Assembly: GCF_027172205.1 (NCBI RefSeq)
Contig: NC_070613.1
Span: forward strand, 57,510,001-57,574,000
Reading direction: 5' to 3'
Source: Podarcis raffonei
Taxonomy: Eukaryota > Chordata > Lepidosauria > Squamata > Lacertidae
DNA: 64,000 nucleotides
The translations under genes and the position numbers were made by a program. Below, piece after piece: positions 44,334 to 56,417 of this stretch. Each line of letters opens with the position of its first letter. The stretch's first letter is position 1. Below the pieces are notes generated by a model. It saw only the letters and a list, made by a program, of their open reading frames with translations. It was not told the origin of the DNA and did no database searches.

Positions 44334-44649
44334 CAAAGGGTGTAGTGCACCAGCCTGGTGTGGCTGGAGAGGATGACAAATGATGGGAGAGTGATGGGAA
44401 GATTCAAGGACAATCAAAGAATCACCAAACATTTCATTGTAGTATAGTATAGTATCAAAGTATTTTTTTTAATTTTGCCTAATATGTATAGAAATCTTTT
44501 TCAAAATGAGAGCAAGAGCATCAAGTGATACTGAGGACAGTCCGAACTGTGTTTTCTAATGTTTTTCTTATCAATTCAAAAATTCAGTATGGCTCAATAA
44601 AATTTTATTCTGAAACTGTGGCCCAGAGATAAAGGCTTGAGAACCACTG
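44334..44649. mobile_element. hAT element with 8-bp target duplication
   Basis: The ends CAGTGGTTCTCAAAG and GCTTGAGAACCACTG are inverted. Flanks CTTTAATG (44326-44333) and CTTTAGTG (44650-44657) match at 7 of 8 bases. It is 316 bp with no transposase. Confidence 0.85.
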
Positions 44650-44659
44650 CTTTAGTGTT

Positions 44660-47600
44660 ATGTTTGAACTAGGCCTCGGCTTTTAATTTTTGTTTGAAGT
44701 ATAGCCTGGGAAGTTGTGAAAATGTGCAACCTATTTCCCCAATAGCTATTGACCAAATAATCTGCTTCTAGCATGTCCTGTTTCAAAGCATTCTGTACAT
44801 TTCGCAATATTGTAGCAGATAACATTTGTCACCTGCATTGACCTGCATCTTCTGATATGGTATTTGCCATCTGTTCATTTTGCAATCTGACATTTTCTGT
44901 ATAAGCCCATATAGACGAATTGTTTCATCTGAAAATCAATTGTAGCTTAAAATACAGAGACAAACAGAAACATGGTGCTATCTAATAACTTGAAAGAGTC
45001 TTACCCTTACCTTAACTTCAAATATAAAAGCAGACACCACTGTCTTAAAACTTTCAAATAATGAGACCGCTTTCTCCAAACTACTAAGTAAAGGATACTG
45101 AATTTTCAACAGATTCTTTTTCTCTCATTCCTACAGGCCAAACCCCAGCTGTCAAATCCCCTTCTTCTGCACAACTCTGAAAGGCAGACAGTGCCCCATA
45201 ATGATACTCATTTCCTGGTCACCCTATTTTTTAGCCAAAGCATGGCCCCTCACTAGCCTTCTAAAAACAGGAGCTAACAAGACCACCAACCAAGGTAACA
45301 GGGACAGGCCCTTTCTGCCTTCCTCCTGCAGTTTGAGCAGCGCCTGACAACTGGCCATCCTTAATAACATTTCTGTGCCTGAAAATGTGTGCAACCTGTA
45401 GAGTAGAACAGACCTGAATTCTTTCTACTCTTGGTGAAAAATTAAATTTCACAGAACAAATGGGGCAATGGGTTGGAGGATTGGATGTAACTGGGTCTGG
45501 CATCCGTTAGGAAATAACTGGGGAATAACCGGGGAATACCAATTAATCATGAAGTCCCACGTGTGTGAGAAACTACAAAAGGAAAGTGGCTGACTGCCTG
45601 AATTCCAAAAATACAGGTCTTGGTTCACTACCTAGTCAAAGGAGCCCCTGGCAGAGTTTAAAACTGCAATGTATGCAGCATTTGCAGAGCATGGAAAATA
45701 TAGGTTGTTGGATATCCCCATATCAAGCGCTCACAATGTGCTCCCCTGCCTCTACCCCTCTCACAGTGAATAGACTACAATGTAAATCACTTACAGTAAT
45801 CAGAGGTCTCATTCATGCACCATTTAATGCTACAGCAAAAGTAATACAGGTAAAAACTTCTTCAGTGCAAAATACAAAAATTATATTCAAACATGGAGCC
45901 TGGATCTCAGGAGCATCAGTCTCAAGCCTCTGGTCAAGTACATGGTTCAAAGAGGAGAGGGGGGAGAAGGGGAGGAACAGGATACAAGCCTTCCTCCCTC
46001 CCTGAAGGTGAGAGGGCGTGACTTAGCCAAGCCTTCTCTAGCAATTTACAGCTCTGTGGTCCTTAACCCCTTCATGTACTAACTAGCATAGACATCCATT
46101 GTTAGGCTTGACTGCAAAATCTCCCACAGCATCAACAGGTAACATCCTCTGTCAGCTGCTGAGGGGCCCTTTTCTGGCACTCTAATGATACCATGTGGCT
46201 CCACTGCATTGTGGGTAGTCAGAGTCAACCCTTCCATTAGTCATAGTGAGCCCTTTGTCTCAGAGGGTGGATAGGGAGAGGTGATAGTTCTGGATGCTAT
46301 TTCACTCCCTGCCGTCAAGCCCATCTGTCCTCACCCCGTCCCCACCACCCACTGTGGAGTAACCAGCAGGGCAGCTGCCTAACACTCTTCAGTAACACTG
46401 GGTTGTCCTTCTGAGGAAGATATTCTGGGTTAGGTGAGGTGGCCTGAGAGAATGCCTGTGCCCACTGCTGCCACTTTGCTGCACTTTCAAGCTTAATGAT
46501 CTGCTGCTGTCAAACTTTAGACAGCTTTGCCACTGCTGGCAAACTTTAGATAGCATCTGCCGATAACAACATGCAGAAGCCAGCCATGCAATTAAATCCA
46601 GCTCCAGTCTATTCAGGTGCAGTGCAGGTACATGACACAATGGAGGTCACTGTGCAAAAGTTAATAGAGTCAAGTTACCTGATGCTGGGTACTTCTCACT
46701 TCAACTTCTTGCTCGTGTATTTATTCACACATACTTAATGAACCCCAATAAAGCAAAGTGCTTCTTCACTGCAGAGCAGGATCAAGCCCTGAAGCATAGC
46801 TTGTGGCATGTTGTGAGCTACAGATGCTCTTCAAAGCCCTTTGCAAACTTCACAGAAATGAAGGCAACTTATGCCAAGAGGATGTTTGCGTTTCTCAGCC
46901 TATGACTGGATTCCTGTAATATGTTTTTCAGGTTTTAGAAATCGTCAGCAGCTTCGTTTAGCCCTCCACCTTGCACCACCCCATAGAGAATTAGTGATAA
47001 AGGGACACCGGAGGCAGTCCAGGTCTCCCGCTAAGGGACTTGCTTGTCTCTAATTGGGTTCAGAACAACTCATGAACTACCAAGAACCTTTCATGAAAAA
47101 ATGACTTTGGGAATTGGAAATGAAGGAGTCCGGGGAGAAATAAGGAAAGGAGGCTTGCATTTTGTCACCAGTCTTTATTGTTCTGTTTTCACTCATGAGA
47201 ATGAGCAAAAAGAAATTGATTGCTGTAGCTCTTGTTACATAATTTATTGAGCTGAAGTGTGTTTGCATGAAGGGTACTCACCACTGCAACATTTGGTGAT
47301 GTCCACTACTTTAGACACACACAATATTAAATGATTCTTAGATTGTTAATGTTGAGGGCAGGGACCTCTAACTTTTATTTGTCTATAAGAAATTCTGATC
47401 ATTAGACAAATTCCTGGAGCTCAAGCCGATTAATGATTATTAACAGAACAACTAAATTAAACATCAAACAGCAACCTATTGCCTTTCTCTCAGAGGTGGG
47501 GGACTTTAATTACCGTATTATGCTCTTCTGCAGGCCACACGCTTCTGCCTGGCTAAAATGCACCCCTGAACTGTGGCATTGCCTCATTTGCTTGGATGGA

Positions 47601-47924
47601 AAATGAAGAGAGATGTGGCACAGTGTATGTGTGCATAGAAATGTGCGTGGCTGGATGCTCTGGCTATTTTTGCCTCTGGCCTCACACACCGCTGGCATAT
47701 GGCTCCTGGAATATTGCCTATGAGGAGATATGGCCCTCAAGCTGGAAAAGGTTCTCCAACCTTTGCTTTGGAGCTTTCTGGAGGCATCTGTTTGAATGCT
47801 ATTGAAAACTGGATGTTTAGATGGACCTTCGCCTGAACCAGCTTACAGTTTGTTTCTGGAGGGCAGATTTTAACCAATACTCAGTATTCTTCATGCAATG
47901 CATAGCCGGACAATGGGATTTGCT
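44660..47924. other. intergenic, no gene seen
   Basis: No supported gene. Reading frames near 45261-45503 (minus) and 45565-46005 (plus) lack family resemblance and start/splice context. The stretch 47310-47500 looks unique and AT/TAAT-rich. Confidence 0.45.
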
Positions 47925-48204
47925 CCCTCAGGAGGCAGGGATGGCCACCAACTTGGATCGCTTTAAAAGAGGATTAGACTAATGCATGGAGGAGAGGCTT
48001 GTTCATGGCTACCAGTCATGATGGCTCCTTCCACATTTGAAGGCACCCCTGCTTCTAAATACAGTTGCTGGAAGCCACAGGAGGAGAGAATGCGCTTGTG
48101 CTCATGTTCTGCTTGCTGGTTTCCCACAGGCATCTGGTTGGCCACTCTGAGAACAGGATGCTGGACTAGATGGGCCAATGGCAGGCTATTCTCATGTCCT
48201 TATA
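47925..48204 (+). repeat. old LINE/SINE 3' region, class unsure
   Basis: GGGATGGCCACCAACTTGGA, then GTTGGCCACTCTGAGAACAG, then GATGCTGGACTAGATGGGCC is a dispersed reptile repeat ending that I know from LINE- or tRNA-SINE-type tails. Its end (TTCTCATGTCCTTAT) served as target for the SINE at 48205. Confidence 0.5.
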
Positions 48205-48563
48205 AAAGGTAAAGGTACCCCTGCCCGTTCGGGCCAGTCTTGCCAGACTCTAGGGTTGTGTGCCCATCTCACTTAAGAGGCCGGGGGCCAGCGCTGTCCG
48301 CAGATACTTCCGGGTCACGTGGCCAGCGTGACAAGCTGCATCTGGCGAGCCAGCGCAGCACTCGGAAACGCCGTTTACCTTCCCGCTGGTAAGCGGTCCC
48401 TATTTATCTACTTGCACCCGGGGGTGCTTTCGAACTGCTAGGTTGGCAGGCGCTGGGACCAAACGACGGGAGCGCACCCCGCCGCGGGGATTCGAATCGC
48501 TGACCATGCGATCGGCAAGTCCTAGGCGCTGAGGTTTTACCCACAGCGCCACCTGCGTCCCGC
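48205..48563 (-). repeat. tRNA-headed Sauria-type SINE, full length
   Basis: On the minus strand: GGTGGCGCTGTGGGTAAAAC, the B-box-like GATTCGAATCCCC, TAGCAGTTCGAAAGCACCCC, then the end with GGTACCTTTACC. CATGTCCTTATA flanks it exactly at 48193-48204 and 48564-48575. Confidence 0.88.
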
Positions 48564-48932
48564 CATGTCCTTATACTACAGCTTAAAATCTTACTCTTGT
48601 TAGATAGTAGCACTTTTCTTATACTTATCCAGAGCTGATTGTCTTCTTCCAAAATTCAGTAGGGGTATTGGCATTGGCAGCATTCCTTGCACAAGTGTTT
48701 AAATGAAAATGTATGAAGGCAGTAGGGGAAATTGTACTTGCAGCTATAAATTCAGTGCAAAAATACTTGCATATTTTGTGCATGCATTCTGAGCCTCAAC
48801 AGACACTGCCCATGGACTTTCAAACTTTTCTTGGTATGCACCGGAGATTAAAAAAGAAAGATGCTAAGGAAAAAATAGAAGCTGGCACCCTCAGATAGAA
48901 TTCAACACCAGATTCTACAAACTACCAGCATT

Positions 48933-49281
48933 GGTGGAGGAAGGGGGGTGCGGTGGGTGCGGCCTGCCCCGGCAGTGGCGGAGCTTAGTGCAGGTGGGGG
49001 CGGGGCTGGTGCGTGTCCTGGGGGCGTGGCACACCACCTGCAGGGGCGTGGCGTGTGTCCTGTGGGGCGGAGCACACTGCCTGCAAGGGCGTGGTGCCCA
49101 GTGCTGGGGGGGGGGCAGCCGCGATGGCACCCTACCGGGATCGCGCAGCCGGGGGCAGTGTACTCCCCCACACTCCTCTTTCTCTGCCAGTGCGCCCCGG
49201 CTGTCATCCCTGACTAGCCCTGCCCCCGGGTGCACAGAATGTGTGTTGTTCCGGGTGCCAGAGCGGTTAGCTCCGCCTCTG
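48933..49281. mobile_element. GC-rich DNA-transposon-like block
   Basis: GCGGAGCTTAG near the left and TTAGCTCCGCCTCTG at the right are inverted, and short ACTACC words lie just outside both ends. The interior repeats GGGGCGTGGC- and CACCTGCAGGGG-like units. Large frames on both strands here arise from composition. Confidence 0.4.
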
Positions 49282-49426
49282 ACTACCTGACTAACAGTAG
49301 AATTCAGCATATCAGTGGTGTTCAGTCAGTGGACTAGGGGGACTAGGCTGGTCCCCTAAATATTCCCCTTCCTAAAGTCTGGGAACCTTCCGCCCAGCTT
49401 AGGGAGGGAAGTGTGATGGTCATACA

Positions 49427-49776
49427 TGTTGTGACGTGGGGTTTGTGATTTCAGCTCTCTTGACATAATATGCTGGAGACAGTTCTGTAGTAACACTTCT
49501 TTATTAAAGCAAACAAGACTGAGAACTGAGGAGGGGAGAGCTACATGTATAGGGACAGGGAACTAGCTAGAAAGGATACATTTTGGAGGGAACAATATCA
49601 GGCAATCACAGTCCTGCCTTTTGGAGGAAACCAATAAGACAGAGGATCCAAATACAGCAGCTTAAATGAACCAATAGTAGCTGTACCCTCTGGAACCAAA
49701 AGGCAGTTACTTTACCCTAATGCAAATACAGACAATAATAATACAGATATAAAATCCTTTGACTCAATACACAACA
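49427..49776 (-). mobile_element. solo LTR of an LTR retroelement (fossil)
   Basis: The 350-bp segment begins TGTTGTG and ends CACAACA, and is flanked by ATACA on both sides (49422-49426 and 49777-49781). On the minus strand an AATAAAG poly(A) signal lies in its second half. No internal region is present, so it is a solo LTR. The intact ends suggest moderate age. Endogenous retrovirus versus Gypsy type is not decided. Confidence 0.75.
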
Positions 49777-49788
49777 ATACATGTAACT

Positions 49789-49802
49789 CCCCCCCCCCCC
49801 CC
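49789..49802. repeat. poly(C) run
   Basis: Fourteen C in a row, a few bases beyond the solo LTR. Confidence 0.9.
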
Positions 49803-51181
49803 GTTGCCTTTGCAAGCTGGCACCTCTGGCTGTAACTGCTCCCCTCCAAAAAATTCAATGAATGCTACTGCAGCACATCATCTAAAGAAGCTGGGTTAAC
49901 TGAAAGTGGGTCTAAAAAAAAGGGATTTATCAATCTGGTTGAATGAATGAAGCGACAAGGGTAGAGTGCGATTTCTTACTGGGGATGGTGAGAAGGAATC
50001 TATGAAGTTATTCAGCACGAAACAATTTACACTGATCATATTAATATTGTAGTCTCTGAAGCAATTCTATTCCGGAGAGGAAAAAATATTCAATCATTGA
50101 ATAAATTATGTGATGCTAATGTAGTTCAGGACACAGCTCCTTAACAGGAGCTGGCAGGGCTGTGGCTTCTGAAGCTGTTTTTTAATGTATTTACTACTGA
50201 ATAAGTAATAGATTCTCCAACAAAAATCCACAACTCTTCTCAATTCAGACATTATATTTCATGAAGAGGTCTTAATTTATTGAAATTATCTGCTACCATC
50301 TCTTTCTCTCCCTTCTCCTCTCCCTTCCTCTCTCATATTAATTAGTATACTGTCTGTATGCGAGGAAGTGTTTCATCAAAGCCCCTGTGGAAATTAGAAA
50401 GATAATATCATTGAAATAATATGAGCTGCTGTTGTGAAATGCTGGAGGTTGTCAGCATTTTGAAAGGGAAATTTTTAGGTCAAATCTGTCCTCCCACCCC
50501 ACCAACTGTACCTTAATTATATACTCTATTGATCCAATCTTGTATTATCATGCATGAGAAAAAAATCCATTCCATGATATTGTTTCCCCCAAATTTAACA
50601 ATTTTAAAAAGAGAAAGAAATATATAAAATCCAAGCTTGCTGCCCCTGTCCCTTCCAGGACGGATCAATCTAGTTAAGTTTCCACAGTCGAATCTGTGAT
50701 TTGTCTACATCATTTGTATTATTCAATGTATGTAATCTCTTTGTTAATTTTCCTGATACAGCAATAGAGCATACATTCCGTTTTCCAACAAGAGATACAA
50801 AGATGTTCCAATCCTTTCCAATTCTGTGCCACTAGAAGGTGTGCTGCTATTAAAAGAAAAGTAGTTAGTTATTTGTGTGTGTTTGTGTGTTTCAAATTCA
50901 TTTACACAAGGCCAGCCCAAGACATTTTGGAACCTGAGATGAATCACAAAATGGTGTGTGTGTGGGTCCCCGTCCCCCCCGCACAACCCAGGAAGAGGAG
51001 TGTGTGTGTAAAGATCTACATGGGGAACAGGAGGGGAATCAAATCAAATCAGCCTTATCCAACTGTTGACATTGGAATCAAGGGCTGTGTCAAATCAACC
51101 AGTGAACAAAGTCATTTGTTGGTCATCTCTTCTGCCCTCTGTTCGTGAGCATCCCTGGCAGAAATGAGTTTCATATACATG
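49803..51181. other. intergenic, possibly conserved non-coding
   Basis: No gene. Unique AT-rich sequence near 50120-50480 contains TTAATTAG-type words. Confidence 0.35.
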
Positions 51182-52090
51182 TGTGATGGATAGCCGAGCC
51201 CGACCAGAGTCTGGTGATGCAGTGCCTCAGAATTCCACTAGTGGGCTGGAGCCTCTCTCTGATTGGCTACCAAGGCAGTCAGTCAGAGGGGGGCGGAGAC
51301 AGCACTTTGGGCGGGAAAATAAAAGGAGCCATTACTGACCAAGAGGTCACATAAGGAGATAGTTTCAGCAGGGAGCTCGAGAGAGGAGAGTTAGAGAATT
51401 GGTGCTGATCTGTGGGTGAAACATCCACTCTGAGGAAAACATCTACAGCTAGAGAAAGGAGTCTCTGAGCTTTTTTGAGCAGGAGGAGTAGAAGCTGTGA
51501 GGATGAAGTCTCCTTGGGTCTCCTTCCAGTCAGGAGGGGAGAGATCTTCCAGAAAGAGAAGACTCCCAAGCCTGTTAAGAGGGGTGGGGGGATCCCCTGG
51601 GTCTGTTATACTGCTAGAAGTACCTCAGCAGTGAGAAAAGGTTGGGAAACTGACAGAGAAAGTACCGCCTTAAAAACCAAAGTATGAAGCTGTAACACTG
51701 CAGCAACATGAACAATTTCTACAATAACTTGAAAAAAGCTAAGCATTTACCATCCAGTCTAGAAACCTGCAATATCTAACTGAAGAGTAATAGCTGAAAT
51801 TAAGCAACAGAAGTTTTAAAGCTGTACGTTTACTACCTTGCTTAGAAGCCTGTAACATCCACTAGATTTAGCATAATTATAAAGAAGTTAACGGTTTCCT
51901 GAAAGAATCATCTCCTGACACATCTTTTGTTTTACCAACTTTTTTCTGTAAAACAAATCTTTCTTATTTGTTCAACTTATGCATGTGTCTCCAAGACTCA
52001 AAGTTTTACCTCACACAAAAACCCTAAGCGAACCTGAGGTTATAGAGTTAGAGAGGTGGGGTCCGCCCCAGTTGGTGGCAGTAGGGGGAT
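51182..52090 (+). mobile_element. LTR with primer-binding site of an endogenous retrovirus-like element (fossil)
   Basis: A long LTR runs from TGTGATGG to GCCCCA (51182-52070, 889 bp), with a TATA-like AAAATAAAAGG near 51317. Two bases later TGGTGGCAG begins, the start of a primer-binding site complementary to tRNA-Leu. Hardly any internal sequence and no second LTR are seen, so this is a broken 5' end. Age cannot be judged from one LTR. Confidence 0.5.
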
Positions 52091-53630
52091 CCACCGCAAC
52101 ATGCGGAACAAGTTCTGCCCATGGCTGGTGGGCCTCAGTAATTTTCAAGTGGGCCCAGAGGGTAGAACGTTTCAGGGAGAAAGTAATTTATAGGTTGCAT
52201 GGGGCTGACAATTTAAAATTTGAACTTCCTCTTTGGAAAGCTAGTGTGTGTTAACTCCTCTTGCTACTCTTTTTTTCCCCCTGCTGCATGCATTCAGAAG
52301 ATGAAAATAAAGCTTCCTCGATCCCATTCATACACACAGTCTATTGCTAACATAATGAATGATAGAAACAGTTCCATTAAAAGTAAGATTTGGGTCTCTC
52401 TGCTTCCATCCACATTGTACTTAATGCTTGCTTATCATAGTGCAGCAGTTCTCTTCTCATTTCTAGTAAGGGTGTGTGTGTGTGTACGTGCCCCCCCTAC
52501 CATCTCAAAATTCGCTTTCATTGATACAAAACAAGAGCAAAGGAAGCGAAATGACACCAGGCATGTTAAGTGCTGTCATCATGTGTCACACTCTCTGAGG
52601 AGCACAGATGGGGCCATCAGCTGCGGCAGGTGCTGCGAAGACAGATCACAACTCAGGCACGGAATTATTGTGAATTATCTGTATGGGCCTATTGTCTGGG
52701 GGCCTCTAACTCAGTCACATGCTGCACGAGAGGGTGATGGCGCCAACAGGAGCTAATTGAATCGCTGCTTTTCATTAGGAAATGACAACGTTGGCTTTCC
52801 ATTTCTGCCTCCCATGATGAGGACGACGACGTGGTGCTCACATATATAGCTCAAGCTGGCTCCATCCACAGTCAGACTTTGCTTGCGTACAAAGGCGTTA
52901 GGAGGAAAGAGTGTCAGGAACAGATCGATTGTTCTCCTCCCTATTATATTTGCTAACCTCCCCCTAAGAGAGGATCACTGCACATTTATATTGAAAGTGA
53001 GCCAGGCCTTGAGAATAGCTGCTGTTATTTTGCCGGCTGTCATCCAAACACTGTTTGGGTGTGTGATAATTAAATGTAGTTCTGACAAAACGTTGCAGAA
53101 CTATTGTGTGCTGGCAAAAACGCATGCAAAAAATGGACAGAAAAGTTCAACTGATAACGCGAGGCCAACCATTACACAGGAAATGAATCTTATAAAGAAG
53201 GTCATACCTGATGGATTTAATAAACCTGAATTCATGGTTAAGGAGTTGTGCCTGTGAAAATACTCAAAAACTTCAGTGTAAAGAAATGAACTGTGGAGAG
53301 CAAAATACCAGATGCAAGGAGGTTTCAGCAGCCTTTAGCTGCATGCTCTTTTGCTGTTAAGATGGCCAGCTGCCCTACTTTACAGAGGACCGTCTCTTGT
53401 TTGAGGACAGACCTCTCTATTTGAAGGGTTGCTATTTGAATGTAAGTTTCAAAGGCAAGAAGCAAGAGCAGAGACCAGTTAATATCTGGAGAGTGGCAGG
53501 AGCAGGATCACAGATCATTTGGTGGCAATTTTCTCTATTATGGTGAGACATATGGTATTTCTAATTTATATTATAATAATTGTTTCTAAATTTGCATCTA
53601 TACATATAAATTAGCATATAAAATATTATG
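52091..53630. other. intergenic, candidate conserved non-coding block
   Basis: 52300-52870 is free of recognisable repeats and has balanced composition with homeobox- and bHLH-like words (GCTAATTGAATC, CAGCTGC). The 178-codon frame across 52220-52756 resembles no family I know. Confidence 0.35.
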
Positions 53631-53666
53631 CAACGATGTTGTTGTCGTTTAGTCGTGTCCAACTTC
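53631..53666 (-). repeat. Bov-B/Sauria-type 3' end fragment
   Basis: GTTGTTGTCGTTTAGTCGTG then TCCAACTT is the reverse complement of the Bov-B-type terminus. Only the last ~35 bp remain. Confidence 0.55.
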
Positions 53667-54654
53667 ATATTATTGAGTGATGCATTTCTTCTTTTTGCAT
53701 AAGTGGCCATCCTATTGCTAGTTCCAGGTTTAACACTCTGTTCTGTTGTTGCTTTTGTATCTAAACTTGACTTGGAGACTCTGTAATCAGAGCCTTTGCC
53801 ACATAGTTTCTTATTATATAATTAATTATACAACAATTTAAGAAGTATTCTGAATTTGAGGACTGCTTGGTGATAACCCTATTATATCATCAATCTAGGT
53901 GGCTAGGAAAATGAATTTTATTTAATTTTAAAGATTTCTATTCTGCCTTGCAAAAAAGCTTCCAAGACAGCTTGGAAAGATTCTAGATAGCCTCTGATGA
54001 CTGGCAAACTCCACCTGAAAACATCATATTTGCAAGACATCTTTAAAAAGCTGATGTTAAATAATCTAACCTAACCTAATCTGAAAAGGATATTGGTTAT
54101 ATAGCTCTGAGGCATAAGGTTTTTGTTCTCTCTTAGTGGCAATGATTATTATAGTTGTGGATTGCTTGTGTATCAGTAATGGGGAGGTTAAGAATCCATC
54201 ACTGAAAAAATACATTTTGAAAAGCTGGGCGACTTCTTGTTACAATCAATCCCTCATTATTCACAGCATCAGGGCTCCCTGGTTCACAGCTCAATCCCTT
54301 AGCTGTTATAGAACACCAGCTGTCAAGAATGAGGAACTTTGAAATTTACGGTATATGTTACAATTGCTCCCACCTTACTTCAGCTAACTTTAAGTGAGAT
54401 ACATAAAGTTTTCCAGGTGGACCCCTATTTTGAAACTAGACACTGGCTTATCTTCATCAACATTGCTGCAATTGTGCATCATGTGCCTTCAGACCACGGC
54501 CGTGCCCCAATGTGGAAGGATAAGTGGGAACCGCCTAGTTAGAGCACCTTGGTTTAAAAAGCTTGCCTCTGCCGTGAACTCACTGCCATGACTTGAGACA
54601 ATTTTAGCCCCCTCCCCATCCCTGTCTGCAGTTTGACTATAATAATAAATGATA

Positions 54655-55470
54655 ATTTGTTTGTTTGTTTATTAACTATATATACCACTCACCATTCAAA
54701 CATCACAGGACAGTTTACAGTATAAAAATGCAAAAGCTATAACATAACAACAAGCAATAATGCCCCCATCCACAGACACATTTAAAAGGCCATAGATTGA
54801 TGGAATCTACACACATATTAAAAACGCTGTGAAAAATGCTTTTTAAAAAAAACATTTTGAAAAATACATTGAACTTGGAATAGCTCACTCTTGCCATCTA
54901 GTGTCACATTTGTATTTTGCACTTTACAACACATTTAAAACATTTTATTTGCAGCTGTATAGCTGAGTCCATTGTTTAATCAGTCTAAGGGCTGGCTATA
55001 AAACATTTTCACCTGGTGCCTAAAGATATGGAATGAAGGTGCCAGGTGAGTCTTTCTGGGGAGAGCATTTCACAAACAGGGAACCACTGCTGAAAAGGCC
55101 CGTTTGTGTTGCTGTTCTCCAGACTTCTCACAGAAGAGGCACACAAAGAAGGGCATCAGATGGTGATTGCAGGGTCCGGTCAGTTCATATGGGGAGAGGT
55201 GGTCTTTGAGGTATTGCAGTCCTGAGCCATTTAAAGGCTTTATAGGTCAAAACCAGCACTTTGAATTGGGCCCAGAAAGTGATTGGCAGCCAGGGCAGTT
55301 AGGCTAGGATCAGCATTATATGTTCAAACTGTCTTGCCTTCGTGAGCAACCTAGCCTCCAAATTCTGCACCAGCTGAAGTTTTTGGACCATCTTCAGAGG
55401 CAGCCCCACATATTGCAGTAATCTAATCTAGAGGTTACTAGAACATAGACAACAGAAGTTAGGACATCAT
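54655..55470 (-). repeat. LINE-like dispersed repeat, minus orientation, class unsure
   Basis: The block has the TATATACCACTCACCATTCA end and the ATTTAAAGGCTTTATAGGTC and GAGGCAGCCCCACATATTGC motifs that I know as a common reptile interspersed repeat. No reading frame is preserved. Confidence 0.5.
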
Positions 55471-56150
55471 TTACGTAATATACAGTGGTTGTGTAAAGAT
55501 GACCAACATTACGTTCTTTTTTAAAGTACACTTTCAATACTTTATTGTGTGTGTGTGTATTACACCTTTCCTGAAAAGCGGGATCACTGTATCACAGAAA
55601 CCCACCCTTTGTTTGCCAGCCTAAATGCCTGATGAGGAGTCAGCTAATAAGCTCTGCCTATCTGCAAGTCTTGAGAAAGGCAGCCAGGCATCCAGACCTG
55701 TCCTCAGGGAATCAGCCAGTCAAGCCAGTGTGTAGGCCACCCCTGCGGGATCTGCCATTCATTCTCAGGAGATGCTATTAAAATTCCACTAATAATGAGG
55801 CAGCTTGTTAACATTCCTGTTGCTCACAATTTTTACTCATTTGCATGTTGGATAAAAATAAATGTTAACAGAGAGATTCCCTGCAACATTTATTTTGTAT
55901 TATTAATATTCTTTACATACTTGTATTTCGAAAAGGCTTAATTGAGATGTCAGTCAAGTGACATGTTGATGAAATGACATCATTTGAACTGTTAACAAGA
56001 AGCAAAGTGATAAAAGCACAGAAATCTTATAGAAATCTTTTATATATGGGGCGTAAGGCTGCAAGTAGCCACTTAACTGGCAGAGTTAGTTGACTAAAGC
56101 TTTAAATACAGGTTGTGTTCCATTTTAGTCACAGAACTAATGCTTATCAT
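55471..56150. other. intergenic, no gene seen
   Basis: A short TG tract near 55548. The part 55770-55990 is unique and AT-rich, a possible conserved non-coding element. Confidence 0.4.
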
Positions 56151-56157
56151 GCAGAAG

Positions 56158-56410
56158 AAGAAGAAGAAGAAGAGTTTGGATTTGATATCCCGCCTTTCAC
56201 TCCCCTTCAGGAGTCTCAAAGCGGCTAACATTCTCCTTTCCCTTCCTCCCCCACAACAAACACTCTGTGAGGTAAGTGGGGCTGAGAGACTTCAGAGAAG
56301 TGTGACTGGCCCAAGGTCACCCAGCAGCTGCATGTGGAGGAGCGGAGACGCGAACCCGGTTCCCCAGATTACGTGACTACCGCTCTTAACCACTACACCA
56401 CACTGGCTCT
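56158..56410 (-). repeat. MIR-like CORE SINE with 7-bp target duplication
   Basis: Closely similar over its whole length to 36688-36937. GCAGAAG flanks it at 56151-56157 and 56411-56417. Confidence 0.8.
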
Positions 56411-56417
56411 GCAGAAG

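Noticed and set aside
48902-49310. Large frames on both strands (up to 131 codons)
   Set aside because: They come from a GC-rich, internally repetitive transposon-like block.
52220-52756. 178-codon plus-strand frame
   Set aside because: No family resemblance, starts in unrelated sequence, and is interrupted by a TG tract; probably chance.
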